Shown: positions 1 through 8,356, counted from the first letter of the stretch. The stretch is 55,413 nt of DNA from Mycobacterium sp. E183 (GCF_001667735.1 NZ_LZJN01000037.1:1-55413), one strand, 5' to 3'. Made by a program: numbers and translations. The notes: generated by a model from the sequence alone, not told the origin.

Positions 1-2
1 CC

Positions 3-668
3 AGTCCGACGAGGCTGATCTTGACCGCCCGGATGCCGATCGCGCTGGATTCCAGGGCGGTGTCCACGCTGTCGGCGATCGTCGCCGGCTACGAGGCCGT
101 CCTGCGGCTGATTCACCCCGTCGCCATCGGCCACGTGGGTTGGGTCGCCGCCGCCGGGCTCATCGGCTTCGCGGGCAACGAGGTCGTCGCCGTCTACCGG
201 ATCCGCACCGGCCGCCGGATCGGCTCGGCCGCCCTCGTCGCCGACGGCCTGCACGCTCGCACCGACGGATTCACCTCGCTCGCAGTGCTTTTCGGGGCGG
301 CCGGCGTCGCGCTCGGCTACCCGCTGGCCGACCCGATCGTCGGCCTGATCATCACGGTGGCGATCCTGGCGGTGCTGCGCGGTGCCGTGCGCGACATCTT
401 CCGCCGGCTCATGGACGCGGTGGACCCCGCGCTCGTCGACACGGCGGAAGCGACGCTGGCCGCCCGCCCCGGCGTCCGCAGCGTGCGCAGCATCCGGATG
501 CGCTGGATCGGGCACCGCCTGCACGCCGACGCCGAACTCGACATCGACCCCGGCATCAGCCTCCAGGACGCGCACCGCATCGCCCACGACGCCGAGCACC
601 AGCTGACCCACGCCGTGCCGCGGCTCGACAGCGCCCTGGTGCACGCCTACCCGGCGCACCACCCCTAG
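3..668 (+). CDS. Cation diffusion facilitator transporter, C-terminal part
   Basis: This is the C-terminal part of a cation diffusion facilitator, a membrane antiporter that exports divalent metals such as Zn, Co or Mn. Two or three hydrophobic helices are visible. The metal-site helix contains ADGLHARTD, giving the HxxxD pair expected in TM5, and it is followed by FTSLAVLFG and a cytoplasmic domain ending in VHAYPAHHP. Family members are usually about 300 residues, so the first helices are missing. The frame is open to the window edge, so the gene may start outside. The residues before LSAIVAGYEAV (about the first 20) do not look like a normal CDF segment, and an upstream frameshift or rearrangement is possible. 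The stop overlaps the convergent reductase stop. Confidence 0.75.
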   Translation, partial: SPTRLILTARMPIALDSRAVSTLSAIVAGYEAVLRLIHPVAIGHVGWVAAAGLIGFAGNEVVAVYRIRTGRRIGSAALVADGLHARTDGFTSLAVLFGAAGVALGYPLADPIVGLIITVAILAVLRGAVRDIFRRLMDAVDPALVDTAEATLAARPGVRSVRSIRMRWIGHRLHADAELDIDPGISLQDAHRIAHDAEHQLTHAVPRLDSALVHAYPAHHP

Positions 669-1741
669 GCGTCGATCACCAGGCGACCGCCGTTGGCCCG
701 CGAGACGCAGACCAGCATTTCGCCGTCGCCCTCCGCGGCGCGGCCGCGGCGATCGACCTCCCCGGCAAGCACTTTCACCTTGCAGGTGCCGCAGAAGCCT
801 TGCTGGCAGGAGTACGCGGTCGTCGGGTCGCCGTCCAGCATGACGTCCAGCGCCGACCGGTTCGCAGGCACGCTCAGCACGCGCCGTGAACGGGCAAGCT
901 CCAGCTCGAAGGGGACGCCGTCGACGACGGGCGGCGGCCCGAACCGCTCGTAATGCAGTGGCGCGTCGGCGTGTTGGTCGCGCATCGTGCGCACCGACTC
1001 CAGCATCGCGGTCGGGCCGCACACGTAGACGGCCGTCGACGGCCCGGCATCGGCGAGCAGCTCGGAGGCGTCGGGAATGCGGCCACGCTCGTCGTCGGCC
1101 CACACGCTGACCCGGTCGGGCGCCACCGCCAATACCTCGTCGAGCAGCGGCATGTACTCCCGGCTGCGGCCGGCATACACGGCACGCCAATCGATTCCGC
1201 GCTGCTGGGCGAGTGAGATCATGGGCAGGATCGGAGTCACGCCGATGCCGCCGATCACGAACAGCACCTCGCGCTCGTCGGTGACCAGATAGAACGCGTT
1301 GCGGGGCCCCTCGAATTCGATCGTGTCGCCCACGTCGAAGGTGTCGTGCATTTCGATCGAGCCCCCGCCACCGTCGGCGATCCGGCGTACCGCGATCCGG
1401 TAGTCGGTGCGCCGCCCGGGCGGACCGCACAGTGAGTACTGGCGGCGGCGGCCCGACGCCAGCCGAATGTCGATGTGCGCGCCGGGAGTCCACGACGGCA
1501 GCAATCCACCCTGCGCGTCGCCCAGCGTCAGCGCGACGACGTCGGGCGTGAGGAGTTCGCGCTTGGTGACCACCGCGGTGGTGGTCCGCCGCACCGGCAC
1601 CACCCGCGAGGGGTCCCAGCGCGACGCCGACGCCAAGCCCCCGAAGAGGGTGCCCACTCCCCACAACGCCGTGTAGAGGCGGTCGCGCTTGCGACGACCG
1701 TACAAGTCGGCGGGTCTGCTGCCCCAAATCGTCTGTGCCAC
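665..1741 (-). CDS. Ferredoxin reductase-type oxidoreductase (FMN/NAD + 2Fe-2S)
   Basis: This 358-aa protein looks like a phthalate-dioxygenase-reductase/VanB-type electron-transfer protein. The FMN-binding barrel carries RRQYSLCGPP, the NAD domain carries FVIGGIGVTPILPM and VYVCGPTAML, and a C-terminal plant-type [2Fe-2S] domain carries YSCQQGFCGTCK with a fourth Cys in LVCVS. It would pass electrons from NAD(P)H to an oxygenase. The GTG start was chosen because it lies 8 nt after the stop of the upstream hydrolase. Longer in-frame starts would run through that gene. It is the last gene of a compact operon with the hydrolase, the putative diiron protein and the acyl-AMP ligase/reductase. The obvious partner is the diiron-like protein two genes upstream, but this is inferred from context. 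Confidence 0.85.
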   Translation of the reverse strand: MAQTIWGSRPADLYGRRKRDRLYTALWGVGTLFGGLASASRWDPSRVVPVRRTTTAVVTKRELLTPDVVALTLGDAQGGLLPSWTPGAHIDIRLASGRRRQYSLCGPPGRRTDYRIAVRRIADGGGGSIEMHDTFDVGDTIEFEGPRNAFYLVTDEREVLFVIGGIGVTPILPMISLAQQRGIDWRAVYAGRSREYMPLLDEVLAVAPDRVSVWADDERGRIPDASELLADAGPSTAVYVCGPTAMLESVRTMRDQHADAPLHYERFGPPPVVDGVPFELELARSRRVLSVPANRSALDVMLDGDPTTAYSCQQGFCGTCKVKVLAGEVDRRGRAAEGDGEMLVCVSRANGGRLVIDA

Positions 1742-1749
1742 AACAAGTC

Positions 1750-2652
1750 CTACGTCTGACCAATGGTGCTCTGATCGACCCATTCGCTCGTGAGCCGGGC
1801 GATGACCTCGGGATGGGAGGACACCACCCAGTGCCCGCCCTCGATGTCGACGACCCTGCCGTTGGGCGGTATCGAGCCGGTGAACCGCTGCAGGGGCGGC
1901 GAGACGAAGTAGTCCCAGCGCGCCACCAAGACCTGCACGGGGACCTTGGTCTGCGGCAGCTCCTTCCCGGGCGCCAGGAACGGCCCGGGCATGTTGGCGC
2001 GGTACAGGTTCAGCCCGTTGACGTAGTCGCGGGTCGACCGGGTGGTCGCCGCGCGCCGCCGACCGGCCCGGCGTGGCCGGCCGATCAGTTCGACCGCCGC
2101 GAAGACCGCAACGGTCGCCCGGGACCAGATCGCCAACTCCGGCACGCCCGGGCACAGAAAGAACCAGATGTAGGTGGAGGCGAGCGCCTGTTTGAGGACG
2201 TCGAACACGCCGCGGGGTGAGCGGGCGGACCGCAGGAACTTGCCCGCGTAGTTCAGGTGCGGACCGGAGATCGACGTGAACGAGGCGACCTTGCCCATCA
2301 CCGACTCGTCGGTGACCGCGGCCCAGGCCTGGATGGAACCCCAGTCGTGGGCGATCAGGTGGACCTCGTTCACCCCGAGGCTGTCGATCACCGCGCCGAT
2401 GTCCGAAATCAGTTGCGGCAGGCGGTATGCCGCGCGCTTCGCCGGCTTGGACGAATCGCCGGCGCCCCGGACGTCGAAGGCCACGAAGTTGTAGCGCCCA
2501 CCCAGGGCGTCGGCGACGCCGTCCCACACGTGGTGGTTGTCGGGGTAGCCATGGATCGCCAGAATCGTCGGGCGCCCCGGGTCGATCGGCGAGTGGGCGT
2601 GGACGGCCAGCGACACGCCGTCGGACGCGATCACGGTGTTGGACTGAGTCAT
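1750..2652 (-). CDS. Alpha/beta hydrolase, epoxide-hydrolase-like (Asp nucleophile)
   Basis: This 300-aa alpha/beta-hydrolase shows the oxyanion loop HGYPDN near residue 33. The nucleophile elbow reads HDWGS, so the nucleophile should be Asp, as in epoxide hydrolases and haloalkane dehalogenases, rather than Ser. The C-terminal catalytic His is in EGGHWV. It resembles the N-terminal half of mycobacterial EphD but lacks the fused SDR domain. The ATG was chosen over longer readings because the preceding gene ends only 17 nt upstream and a GGGGG stretch lies in the Shine-Dalgarno position. It is the third gene of the operon. The substrate is unknown, but the context suggests an oxygenated fatty-chain intermediate. 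Confidence 0.85.
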   Translation of the reverse strand: MTQSNTVIASDGVSLAVHAHSPIDPGRPTILAIHGYPDNHHVWDGVADALGGRYNFVAFDVRGAGDSSKPAKRAAYRLPQLISDIGAVIDSLGVNEVHLIAHDWGSIQAWAAVTDESVMGKVASFTSISGPHLNYAGKFLRSARSPRGVFDVLKQALASTYIWFFLCPGVPELAIWSRATVAVFAAVELIGRPRRAGRRRAATTRSTRDYVNGLNLYRANMPGPFLAPGKELPQTKVPVQVLVARWDYFVSPPLQRFTGSIPPNGRVVDIEGGHWVVSSHPEVIARLTSEWVDQSTIGQT

Positions 2653-2669
2653 TCGTGTGCCCCCGACGT

Positions 2670-3578
2670 TCAGTGCGCCGCGCGGGCCGCGGGCGAGCGG
2701 GCCAGGTAGTCGACCGCGCGGCCCACCCCGCCGAGCTTGGACGGGTGGAAACTCGGCGTGTAATAGGCGCCGATGACCCGCAGGAACTGGAACGGCCCGG
2801 GCACCAGGCCGCGGCGCGCCGCGCTGAAGTAGTCGCGCCAGCGGGGTTTGGTGCCCGGCGGCAGGTACGGGTCGACCGAGTACATGAACCGCACGCCGCG
2901 GACGAACAGCCACAGCAGCGCCGGCGTGATCAGCAGCTGGGTGCGCACCTGGCGCCAGTAGCCGCCGCGCAGGTGCTTCATGGTGTCGAACGCGACCGCC
3001 TTGTGTTCGACCTCTTCGGCCCCGTGCCAGCGCAGCAGGTCGAGCATCACCGGGTCGGTGCCGAAGGCGTCGTGCTGCGGGGTGTCCAGGATCCACTCGC
3101 CCAGGATGGCGGTGTAGTGCTCGAGCGCGGCCACCATCGACACCCGCTCGAGCAGCCAGCTCTGCCGTCGCCGCCAACCCCACCCGGGCCGGTCCCCGAT
3201 GAGCTGGGAGAAGAGCCAGGCCATCTGGTCGGTGAACGGCGTGACGTCGACGCCCTTGGCCGCGAAGTGATCCAGCACCCCGGAATGAGCCTGGGAGTGC
3301 ATGGCCTCCTGGCTGATGAAGCCCTGCACGTCCAGCCGCAGCTGGTCGTCCTTGATCAGCGGCAACGCGTTCTTGAACGCGTCGACGATGAACTCCTCGC
3401 CTGCGGGCAGCAGCAGGTGCAGCACGTTGCAGAAATGGGTGGTGAAGGGCTCGTTGGGCACGTAGTAGAACGGCAGCGTCGCCCAGTCGAACTCGACGTC
3501 GCGCGCCTGCAGGACGATCCGCTCGTGGTCGAGCGAGGCGTCATGCGGGCCCGTCGCCTGGTCGTCGACGGTGAACAT
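2670..3578 (-). CDS. PF10118-type 'metal-dependent hydrolase', ferritin-like diiron pattern
   Basis: This 302-aa protein resembles the family annotated as predicted metal-dependent hydrolases (COG3687/PF10118). The helical sequence shows four carboxylate/His positions spaced as in ferritin-like diiron proteins: E61/E62 in AGEEFIVD, E91xxH94 in SQEAMHSQAH, E153 in AALEHY, and E188/E189 with H192 in AEEVEH. I therefore read it as a possible diiron oxygenase or oxidase rather than a proven hydrolase, which is an inference. The ATG is preceded by AAGGGGG about 8 nt upstream. It lies 20 nt after the acyl-ligase/reductase gene and shares an operon with an electron-transfer reductase, which fits an O2-activating enzyme. 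Confidence 0.8.
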   Translation of the reverse strand: MFTVDDQATGPHDASLDHERIVLQARDVEFDWATLPFYYVPNEPFTTHFCNVLHLLLPAGEEFIVDAFKNALPLIKDDQLRLDVQGFISQEAMHSQAHSGVLDHFAAKGVDVTPFTDQMAWLFSQLIGDRPGWGWRRRQSWLLERVSMVAALEHYTAILGEWILDTPQHDAFGTDPVMLDLLRWHGAEEVEHKAVAFDTMKHLRGGYWRQVRTQLLITPALLWLFVRGVRFMYSVDPYLPPGTKPRWRDYFSAARRGLVPGPFQFLRVIGAYYTPSFHPSKLGGVGRAVDYLARSPAARAAH

Positions 3579-3598
3579 GGAAGAACCCCCTTGGGAAA

Positions 3599-6500
3599 CT
3601 AGGCGCTGCGTTGCGCCTCGGCCTCAGCCTCGGTGATCAGGCGCTCACTGCGCAAGAACCGGACGAGATTCTCGACCGTGTCGGTGAGCGACGGCTCACG
3701 CAGGCCGACCGAGGCCAGCGCACGCGCACTCCGGTATTGGGAGTTGCCGTAGCGCTTGTCCCGCATCGCCGCGATCTTGTCGGCCGACCGGGTGAGGAAG
3801 TCGACCAGCGGGTAGATCGGGTCCCGCGTCGTGCAGCGGCGGTTCATCTCGGCGGCGAATGCCGGGATGTCGTGGTAGTCGAAGCGATAGCCGTAGCGCT
3901 CGGAGAGGACGCGGGTGATGTCCATCAGGTTGTAGTAGTCGTCCGCGGTCATGTTGAACACGGTGCCCTCGTCTGCCGGCAGGTCCATCAGCGCGACGAT
4001 GTGGTCGGCGATCAGGTCCGCAGGCAGCAGGCTGAGCTGGTTGAGCGCGTTGGCGGCGATGCCGTGTTCGATCATGAACGCCACGGTGCGCACCAGGATG
4101 TCGTCGCCGCTGCCGAAGCCCGCGCTGGTCGGCGAGATCAGCGAGGGCCGGAAGATGCGCACGTCGAGCCCCTGCCGCTGGGCGGCGAAGGCCAGCTGCT
4201 CGGCCACCCACTTGGTCTGCGAGTAGCCGAAGTCCAGGGCGTTCATCTCCAGGTTGGCGTCGGACTCCCCGACCACCGGCTTGACGCTCCACCCGTAGAT
4301 GAAGGTGCTCGAGACCAGGTGGAAGGTCTTGCGGTGCGCCGTCATCGCCAGCCGCAGCAGCTCGTGCGTCCCGATCACATTGGCCGGGCGCAGGGCGTCG
4401 TAGGTCCGAACGTAGTTGACCAGGGCGCCGTTGTGCAGGATGGCGTCGACGCTCTCGGCCAGGCGCCGGAACCCCTCCTCGCCGATGCCGAGCTGCGGCT
4501 CGGCGAGGTCGCCGCAGACCACGCGCACCCGCGCCCGGACCTCGGCTTCGAGGGCCGGCGTCCACAGCCGGGCCCGGCGCAGGGACGCGACGATCCGGTC
4601 CAGCCCGTGCGCGGGATCCGTGGCGCGGATCAGCGCGTGGACCGTGAGGGACGTCCGGCCGAGCAGGCTGGCGACCAGGAACGGCCCCAGGAAGCCGGTC
4701 GCGCCCGTCAGCAGGATGTCGCCGGGGGCCCCCGACCGCGCCGGCGGCAACGCCGGCAGGGGCAGCTGGGCGTCGGCCCGCATCCGCGCGACCTCGTAGG
4801 CCTCGTACTCGGTCGAAATCTGGTCCAGCGCCTGACGCAGCGCATCGAGCGGCTGGCCGGACCCCTCGCCGAATTGCCGCATCAGGCGGAAGAATTCGGC
4901 CACCGTGAGCCGCTGGAGCAGGCGCGTGTTGACCTCCTCGACCAGCTCCCCCGCGCCATGCTCTTCCAGCAGGGCCTGCAGGTCGGCGCGCAGCTCGGCG
5001 AGCGCCAGCGAGTCGATGCCGAGGTCCGCGAAGGAGCAGTCCTCTTCGCCGGTGAGGTCGTAGCTCTCGATCAGGTTGCGGAACCGGTCCAGCGGGCCCG
5101 GGTCGGTCTGCGCCCATTCGTGGGCCTGGTGCGTGTAGCTCGCCAGGACGGGCAGCTCGCCGTCCAGCCAAAGCTGACGCGTCGAGGACCGCCGGATCTT
5201 GCCCGAGGTGGTCTTGGGGATGCTGTGCGGCGGCACGAACACGATGGTGTGCGGGTCGATGTGGCCATGCCGGCGGATGGCCCGCGCCAGCGCCTTGCCG
5301 TCCGGCAGCGCTCCCGCGTCACGGACCTCGGCCACCACGGCCAGCACCTCCTGGTCGTCGCGCTCCACCGCGAACGCGGCCACGCAGCCGCCGCGCACCT
5401 GCGGGGCAGACCGCTCCACGATGCCCTCGATGTCGGAGGGGTAGCAGTTGACGCCGCGCACGATGATCAGGTCCTTGCTGCGGCCGCAGACGAACAGCTC
5501 GCCCTCGTAGAGGAAGCCGAGGTCGCCGGTTCGCAGGTAGGTGCGCTCGGTGTCGCCGGCGATGCGGGCCGCGAACGCCTCCGCGGTGACGTCGGGGCGG
5601 TTCCAGTAGCCGCCGCCCTTGGACGGGCCATCCAGCCAGACCTCGCCGACCCGGCCCTCCCCGAGGGCCTCGCCGGCCTCGGGGTCGACGATGCGGACCA
5701 CGTTGCCGTCGATCGGCTTGCCGCAGCTGACCACCGGGGCCTGGTTGCTGTTCTCCGGCTGGGCCTTCTCGACCCGCGCGAGGTTCCTCTCCAGCGCACG
5801 CTTGTTCAGCGCCAGCGTCTGGCGGCCGCGAAGCGAAACGATCAGGGTGTTCTCGGCCATGCCGTACGCGCCGGTAAGGGCGTTGGGTTCCAGGCCGTAG
5901 GGCGCGAACCGCTGCCGGAAGCGCGCAAACGTGCTGGCGCGCAACGGTTCCGCGCCGACGACGATGTTCTCCAGGCTGCTCAGGTCGATCCCGGCGAGCT
6001 CGGATGTGGGCAGCTTGTCCTCGCGCAGGCACAACTCGAGGGCGAAGTTGGGCACCGGCGTGTGGGTCGCGCGCACGTCACTGATGAGCCGCAGCCACGA
6101 CGACGGCCGCTTGAGGAAGTCCAGCGGTGACATGGCGTGCGTGGTGCCGCCGACCAGCAGGATGAACAAGTAGGCGGAGATCAGGCCCATGTCATGGTGC
6201 TGTGGGAGCCAGCTGACCAGCACCTCGCCACCCGCGAAGGCCGAGGCGTTGGCGATGACGTTGGCGTGGCTGACCACCACGCCCTTCGGGTCGCTGGTGG
6301 ATCCGGAGGTGTACTGCAGGAAGAGCACCGGCTCCGGGGTGTCGGGAACGTGGGCGCCGCCGAACTCCTGCGTGCCGTCGGTGCCGAACCAGGGCAGCTC
6401 CGGGGGCCGCTGGGCCTCCGCCCACGGCGAGCCGCCGTCAAGGTGGTTGAGCAGCATGCGGTAGTCGTACTCGAACTGTTTGGTCGACAGCACCGCCTTG

Positions 6501-6838
6501 GCCTGGCAGTCGCGGGCGATGAAGCTGAGCTTGGCCAGACCCGACTCGAACGACATCGGCAGCGGCGGGCTGACCGGCACGGCGATCACCCCGATCCGAG
6601 CGCAGGCGTAGAACGCCGCGACCATCTCCAGGCCGGGCGGGTAGACGAGCAACGCTCGATCGCCCGGCCGCAGCCCGGCTTCGGTCGACAGGTACGCGGC
6701 CAGCTCGCGCGTCCGCTCGGAGAAGCTCCGATAGGTGTAGTGCTCCAGCTCGCGGCCTTCGTCGTCGACGAAGCGGAAGAGGGTCTTGTCGGGTGTTTGG
6801 GCTTCGCGCATGTGCAGATGGTCAATGAGCGTCTCCAT
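3599..6838 (-). CDS. Fatty-acyl-AMP ligase / ACP / thioester reductase fusion
   Basis: This 1079-aa protein has three domains. Residues 1-575 are an adenylation domain with YTSGSTSDPKG at 176-186 and the FAAL-like LPQHHDMGLI at 211-220. Residues about 575-660 are a carrier domain with the phosphopantetheine Ser in LGIDSLA near 608. Residues about 705-1079 are an NAD(P)-dependent thioester-reductase domain with GATGFLG near 714 and YSQTK. The predicted chemistry is to activate a fatty acid as acyl-AMP, load it onto its own carrier, and release it reductively as an aldehyde or alcohol. The layout resembles carboxylic acid reductase, but the A domain looks FAAL-like. The ATG at 6838 follows GGAAGGGGG; an in-frame TTG at 6865 is less likely. 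It is the first gene of a four-gene operon. Confidence 0.9.
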   Translation of the reverse strand: METLIDHLHMREAQTPDKTLFRFVDDEGRELEHYTYRSFSERTRELAAYLSTEAGLRPGDRALLVYPPGLEMVAAFYACARIGVIAVPVSPPLPMSFESGLAKLSFIARDCQAKAVLSTKQFEYDYRMLLNHLDGGSPWAEAQRPPELPWFGTDGTQEFGGAHVPDTPEPVLFLQYTSGSTSDPKGVVVSHANVIANASAFAGGEVLVSWLPQHHDMGLISAYLFILLVGGTTHAMSPLDFLKRPSSWLRLISDVRATHTPVPNFALELCLREDKLPTSELAGIDLSSLENIVVGAEPLRASTFARFRQRFAPYGLEPNALTGAYGMAENTLIVSLRGRQTLALNKRALERNLARVEKAQPENSNQAPVVSCGKPIDGNVVRIVDPEAGEALGEGRVGEVWLDGPSKGGGYWNRPDVTAEAFAARIAGDTERTYLRTGDLGFLYEGELFVCGRSKDLIIVRGVNCYPSDIEGIVERSAPQVRGGCVAAFAVERDDQEVLAVVAEVRDAGALPDGKALARAIRRHGHIDPHTIVFVPPHSIPKTTSGKIRRSSTRQLWLDGELPVLASYTHQAHEWAQTDPGPLDRFRNLIESYDLTGEEDCSFADLGIDSLALAELRADLQALLEEHGAGELVEEVNTRLLQRLTVAEFFRLMRQFGEGSGQPLDALRQALDQISTEYEAYEVARMRADAQLPLPALPPARSGAPGDILLTGATGFLGPFLVASLLGRTSLTVHALIRATDPAHGLDRIVASLRRARLWTPALEAEVRARVRVVCGDLAEPQLGIGEEGFRRLAESVDAILHNGALVNYVRTYDALRPANVIGTHELLRLAMTAHRKTFHLVSSTFIYGWSVKPVVGESDANLEMNALDFGYSQTKWVAEQLAFAAQRQGLDVRIFRPSLISPTSAGFGSGDDILVRTVAFMIEHGIAANALNQLSLLPADLIADHIVALMDLPADEGTVFNMTADDYYNLMDITRVLSERYGYRFDYHDIPAFAAEMNRRCTTRDPIYPLVDFLTRSADKIAAMRDKRYGNSQYRSARALASVGLREPSLTDTVENLVRFLRSERLITEAEAEAQRSA

Positions 6839-7283
6839 CGCAGGAGCCACCCCCTTCCGGGTCAACTATGAGCGATAAGAACTTTTCGGATCAATTGATA
6901 ACGCCCAATGTAACGCCGTTGATGGATGTTGAGCAAAGCGTGCAAGGCATTTCCGGAGACCGCACATTAATCTCACAGGATGGACTTAACTACCGGCACC
7001 CGTCGACAATCATGGGATCCGCATCTACGGACTTCAGTATTCACGTTTATGGGTTGAACAGCGCATTTATCGCCCGGGCCTTGTCGCATCCGTGCGGATA
7101 CTGAGGTACGTATTTCTCAGCATCATGATTTCTCCTGAGATGACTTCGGCCGAATCCGGGGTGCATTTCGTATTCGCACCGCAAAGGCCATAGCAACCCC
7201 AATATCGAGCTTCGCATTCCCGGCGGCGAGTGAGATGCGCCACGGGAGCCGTCTCGCCGCTGCTGACCTACTGAGCTACGGAG
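6839..7283. other. AT-rich intergenic region without a convincing gene
   Basis: This 445-bp gap is clearly lower in GC than its flanks. A 78-codon plus-strand reading frame at 6868-7104 has no recognisable family and no Shine-Dalgarno, so it is not called as a gene. Two AACGCC direct repeats lie near 6899-6920. The left end must hold the promoter of the minus-strand operon. Confidence 0.5.
6865..6894 (-). promoter_or_regulatory. Candidate sigma-A-like promoter of the acyl-ligase operon
   Basis: On the minus strand TTGATC (6889-6894) and CATAGT (6865-6870) are separated by 18 nt and lie 27 nt before the ATG of the acyl-ligase gene. The boxes are partial matches to TTGACA/TATAAT, so this is only a candidate. 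Confidence 0.3.
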
Positions 7284-8297
7284 TCAGCTCGGCTGGGCAA
7301 CCCGGATGCGGGGGCCGGCCCGGGCCACCAACCGGGTGATCCCGACGAAGCGTTCGCCGTCGATGATCGGCGAGAGCGGCTCCCCCTCGGCCTCGATGGT
7401 CATTTCGCGGCCGTTCACGTCGCGAACCCCGGGACCCCGCAGCGTGCCATTGGTGAGTGCCGCGGGCAGCTGGACCACGATCCGCGAGGGCCGTATCTCG
7501 CCGGCCTGGAAATGCAGCGCGCCGGGATTCTCGGCCTTCGGGAAGAGCCGGAACGGTCCCCCGATCCGCAGGTCGATCGCTCCCGCGTGCAGCACGCGGT
7601 GCGTCCGCGACGGGACCTCCTCGCCGTCGATGACGACCCGGGCACGCGTTGGGGTGAACAGCACCGACGAGTAACTGGACGCCCGCGAACGGCCGACCTT
7701 GGACGCGAGGTAATCGCGGAACGAACGGCCGATCACCCGGGCGACCTCTGTACGGCCGTGGTCGGGCTTTCCGTAATACATGTCGTAGAACCGGTTGCCG
7801 ACGCCGCCGGCGGCGAGTCCGAAACACAGGCGATGAAACGCCGCGCCGTCCGCGGTCTCGCCGTCGAGTTGCAGGGTGTCCAAACGCATTTCGGGCGGGG
7901 GCCGGTTCGCCTCGGCGGCTGCCACCAGGGCGCGGACGATGGCGTCGGGCCGCCCGCGCACCCGCGCCTTGCGCGCGACGGCGTTGACGCTGCCGCCGTT
8001 GGACGGCACGAACGTCGGCCAGCGTTCCGGATCGGCTTCGCAGCGCTCGATTTCGTTGATCAACCAGTGCAGCGCGCCGTCGCCGCCGTCGCCCACGAGG
8101 TGCGTGACCCGCGGGTGGAGCCCGTCCAGGGTCTTGCCCAGCTCCTCGGTCGAGGCGGTTTCGTGGACCTCGCCCCACGGACCGACGATGCGGCGCAGCT
8201 CGGCGACGCGGTCACCGCGCGCGCCGCGATTCCTGCGCGCGAGCGGATTGACGATGACCCCTAAATACATCCGCGGCGTCGGAGTTCCACCGGCCAT
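7284..8297 (-). CDS. Diacylglycerol/lipid-kinase-family protein
   Basis: This 337-aa protein looks like a DAG-kinase catalytic-domain (PF00781) member, cytosolic or membrane-associated, that would phosphorylate a lipid hydroxyl using ATP. The start VIVNPLARRN matches the family's N-terminal VNPxAG-type strand. The glycine-rich loop is VGDGGDGALHW, and SNGGSVNAVAR replaces the usual GTGNDFAR-type nucleotide segment. The ATG at 8297 was chosen; another ATG at 8270 directly before YLGVIVN is also possible. It is transcribed divergently from the SDR at 8357, with only 59 bp between the two starts. The substrate cannot be told from sequence. Confidence 0.7.
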   Translation of the reverse strand: MAGGTPTPRMYLGVIVNPLARRNRGARGDRVAELRRIVGPWGEVHETASTEELGKTLDGLHPRVTHLVGDGGDGALHWLINEIERCEADPERWPTFVPSNGGSVNAVARKARVRGRPDAIVRALVAAAEANRPPPEMRLDTLQLDGETADGAAFHRLCFGLAAGGVGNRFYDMYYGKPDHGRTEVARVIGRSFRDYLASKVGRSRASSYSSVLFTPTRARVVIDGEEVPSRTHRVLHAGAIDLRIGGPFRLFPKAENPGALHFQAGEIRPSRIVVQLPAALTNGTLRGPGVRDVNGREMTIEAEGEPLSPIIDGERFVGITRLVARAGPRIRVAQPS

Positions 8298-8343
8298 CCC
8301 ACGCACGATACCTGCGGCGTTCGGGTGGGAGGCATCACGTAGT

Positions 8344-8349
8344 TAGGGT
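8344..8349 (+). promoter_or_regulatory. Leaderless-type -10 box TAGGGT
   Basis: TAGGGT is followed by 7 nt and then the ATG of the SDR gene at 8357. No Shine-Dalgarno is visible, so transcription probably starts at or next to the start codon. Confidence 0.5.
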
Positions 8350-8356
8350 GGGCTGC

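Noticed and set aside
317..580. Minus-strand frame opposite the CDF gene
   Set aside because: It is a shadow of the cation-efflux gene with Ser/Arg-rich translation and no family resemblance.
3611..6130. 839-codon plus-strand frame opposite the acyl-ligase/reductase
   Set aside because: It is long only because high-GC antisense frames lack stops; the translation is low-complexity Gln/Arg/Val-rich and the real gene on the other strand shows all domain motifs.
6868..7104. 78-codon plus-strand frame in the AT-rich gap
   Set aside because: No Shine-Dalgarno, no leaderless box and no recognisable domain; the local AT richness makes a chance frame likely.
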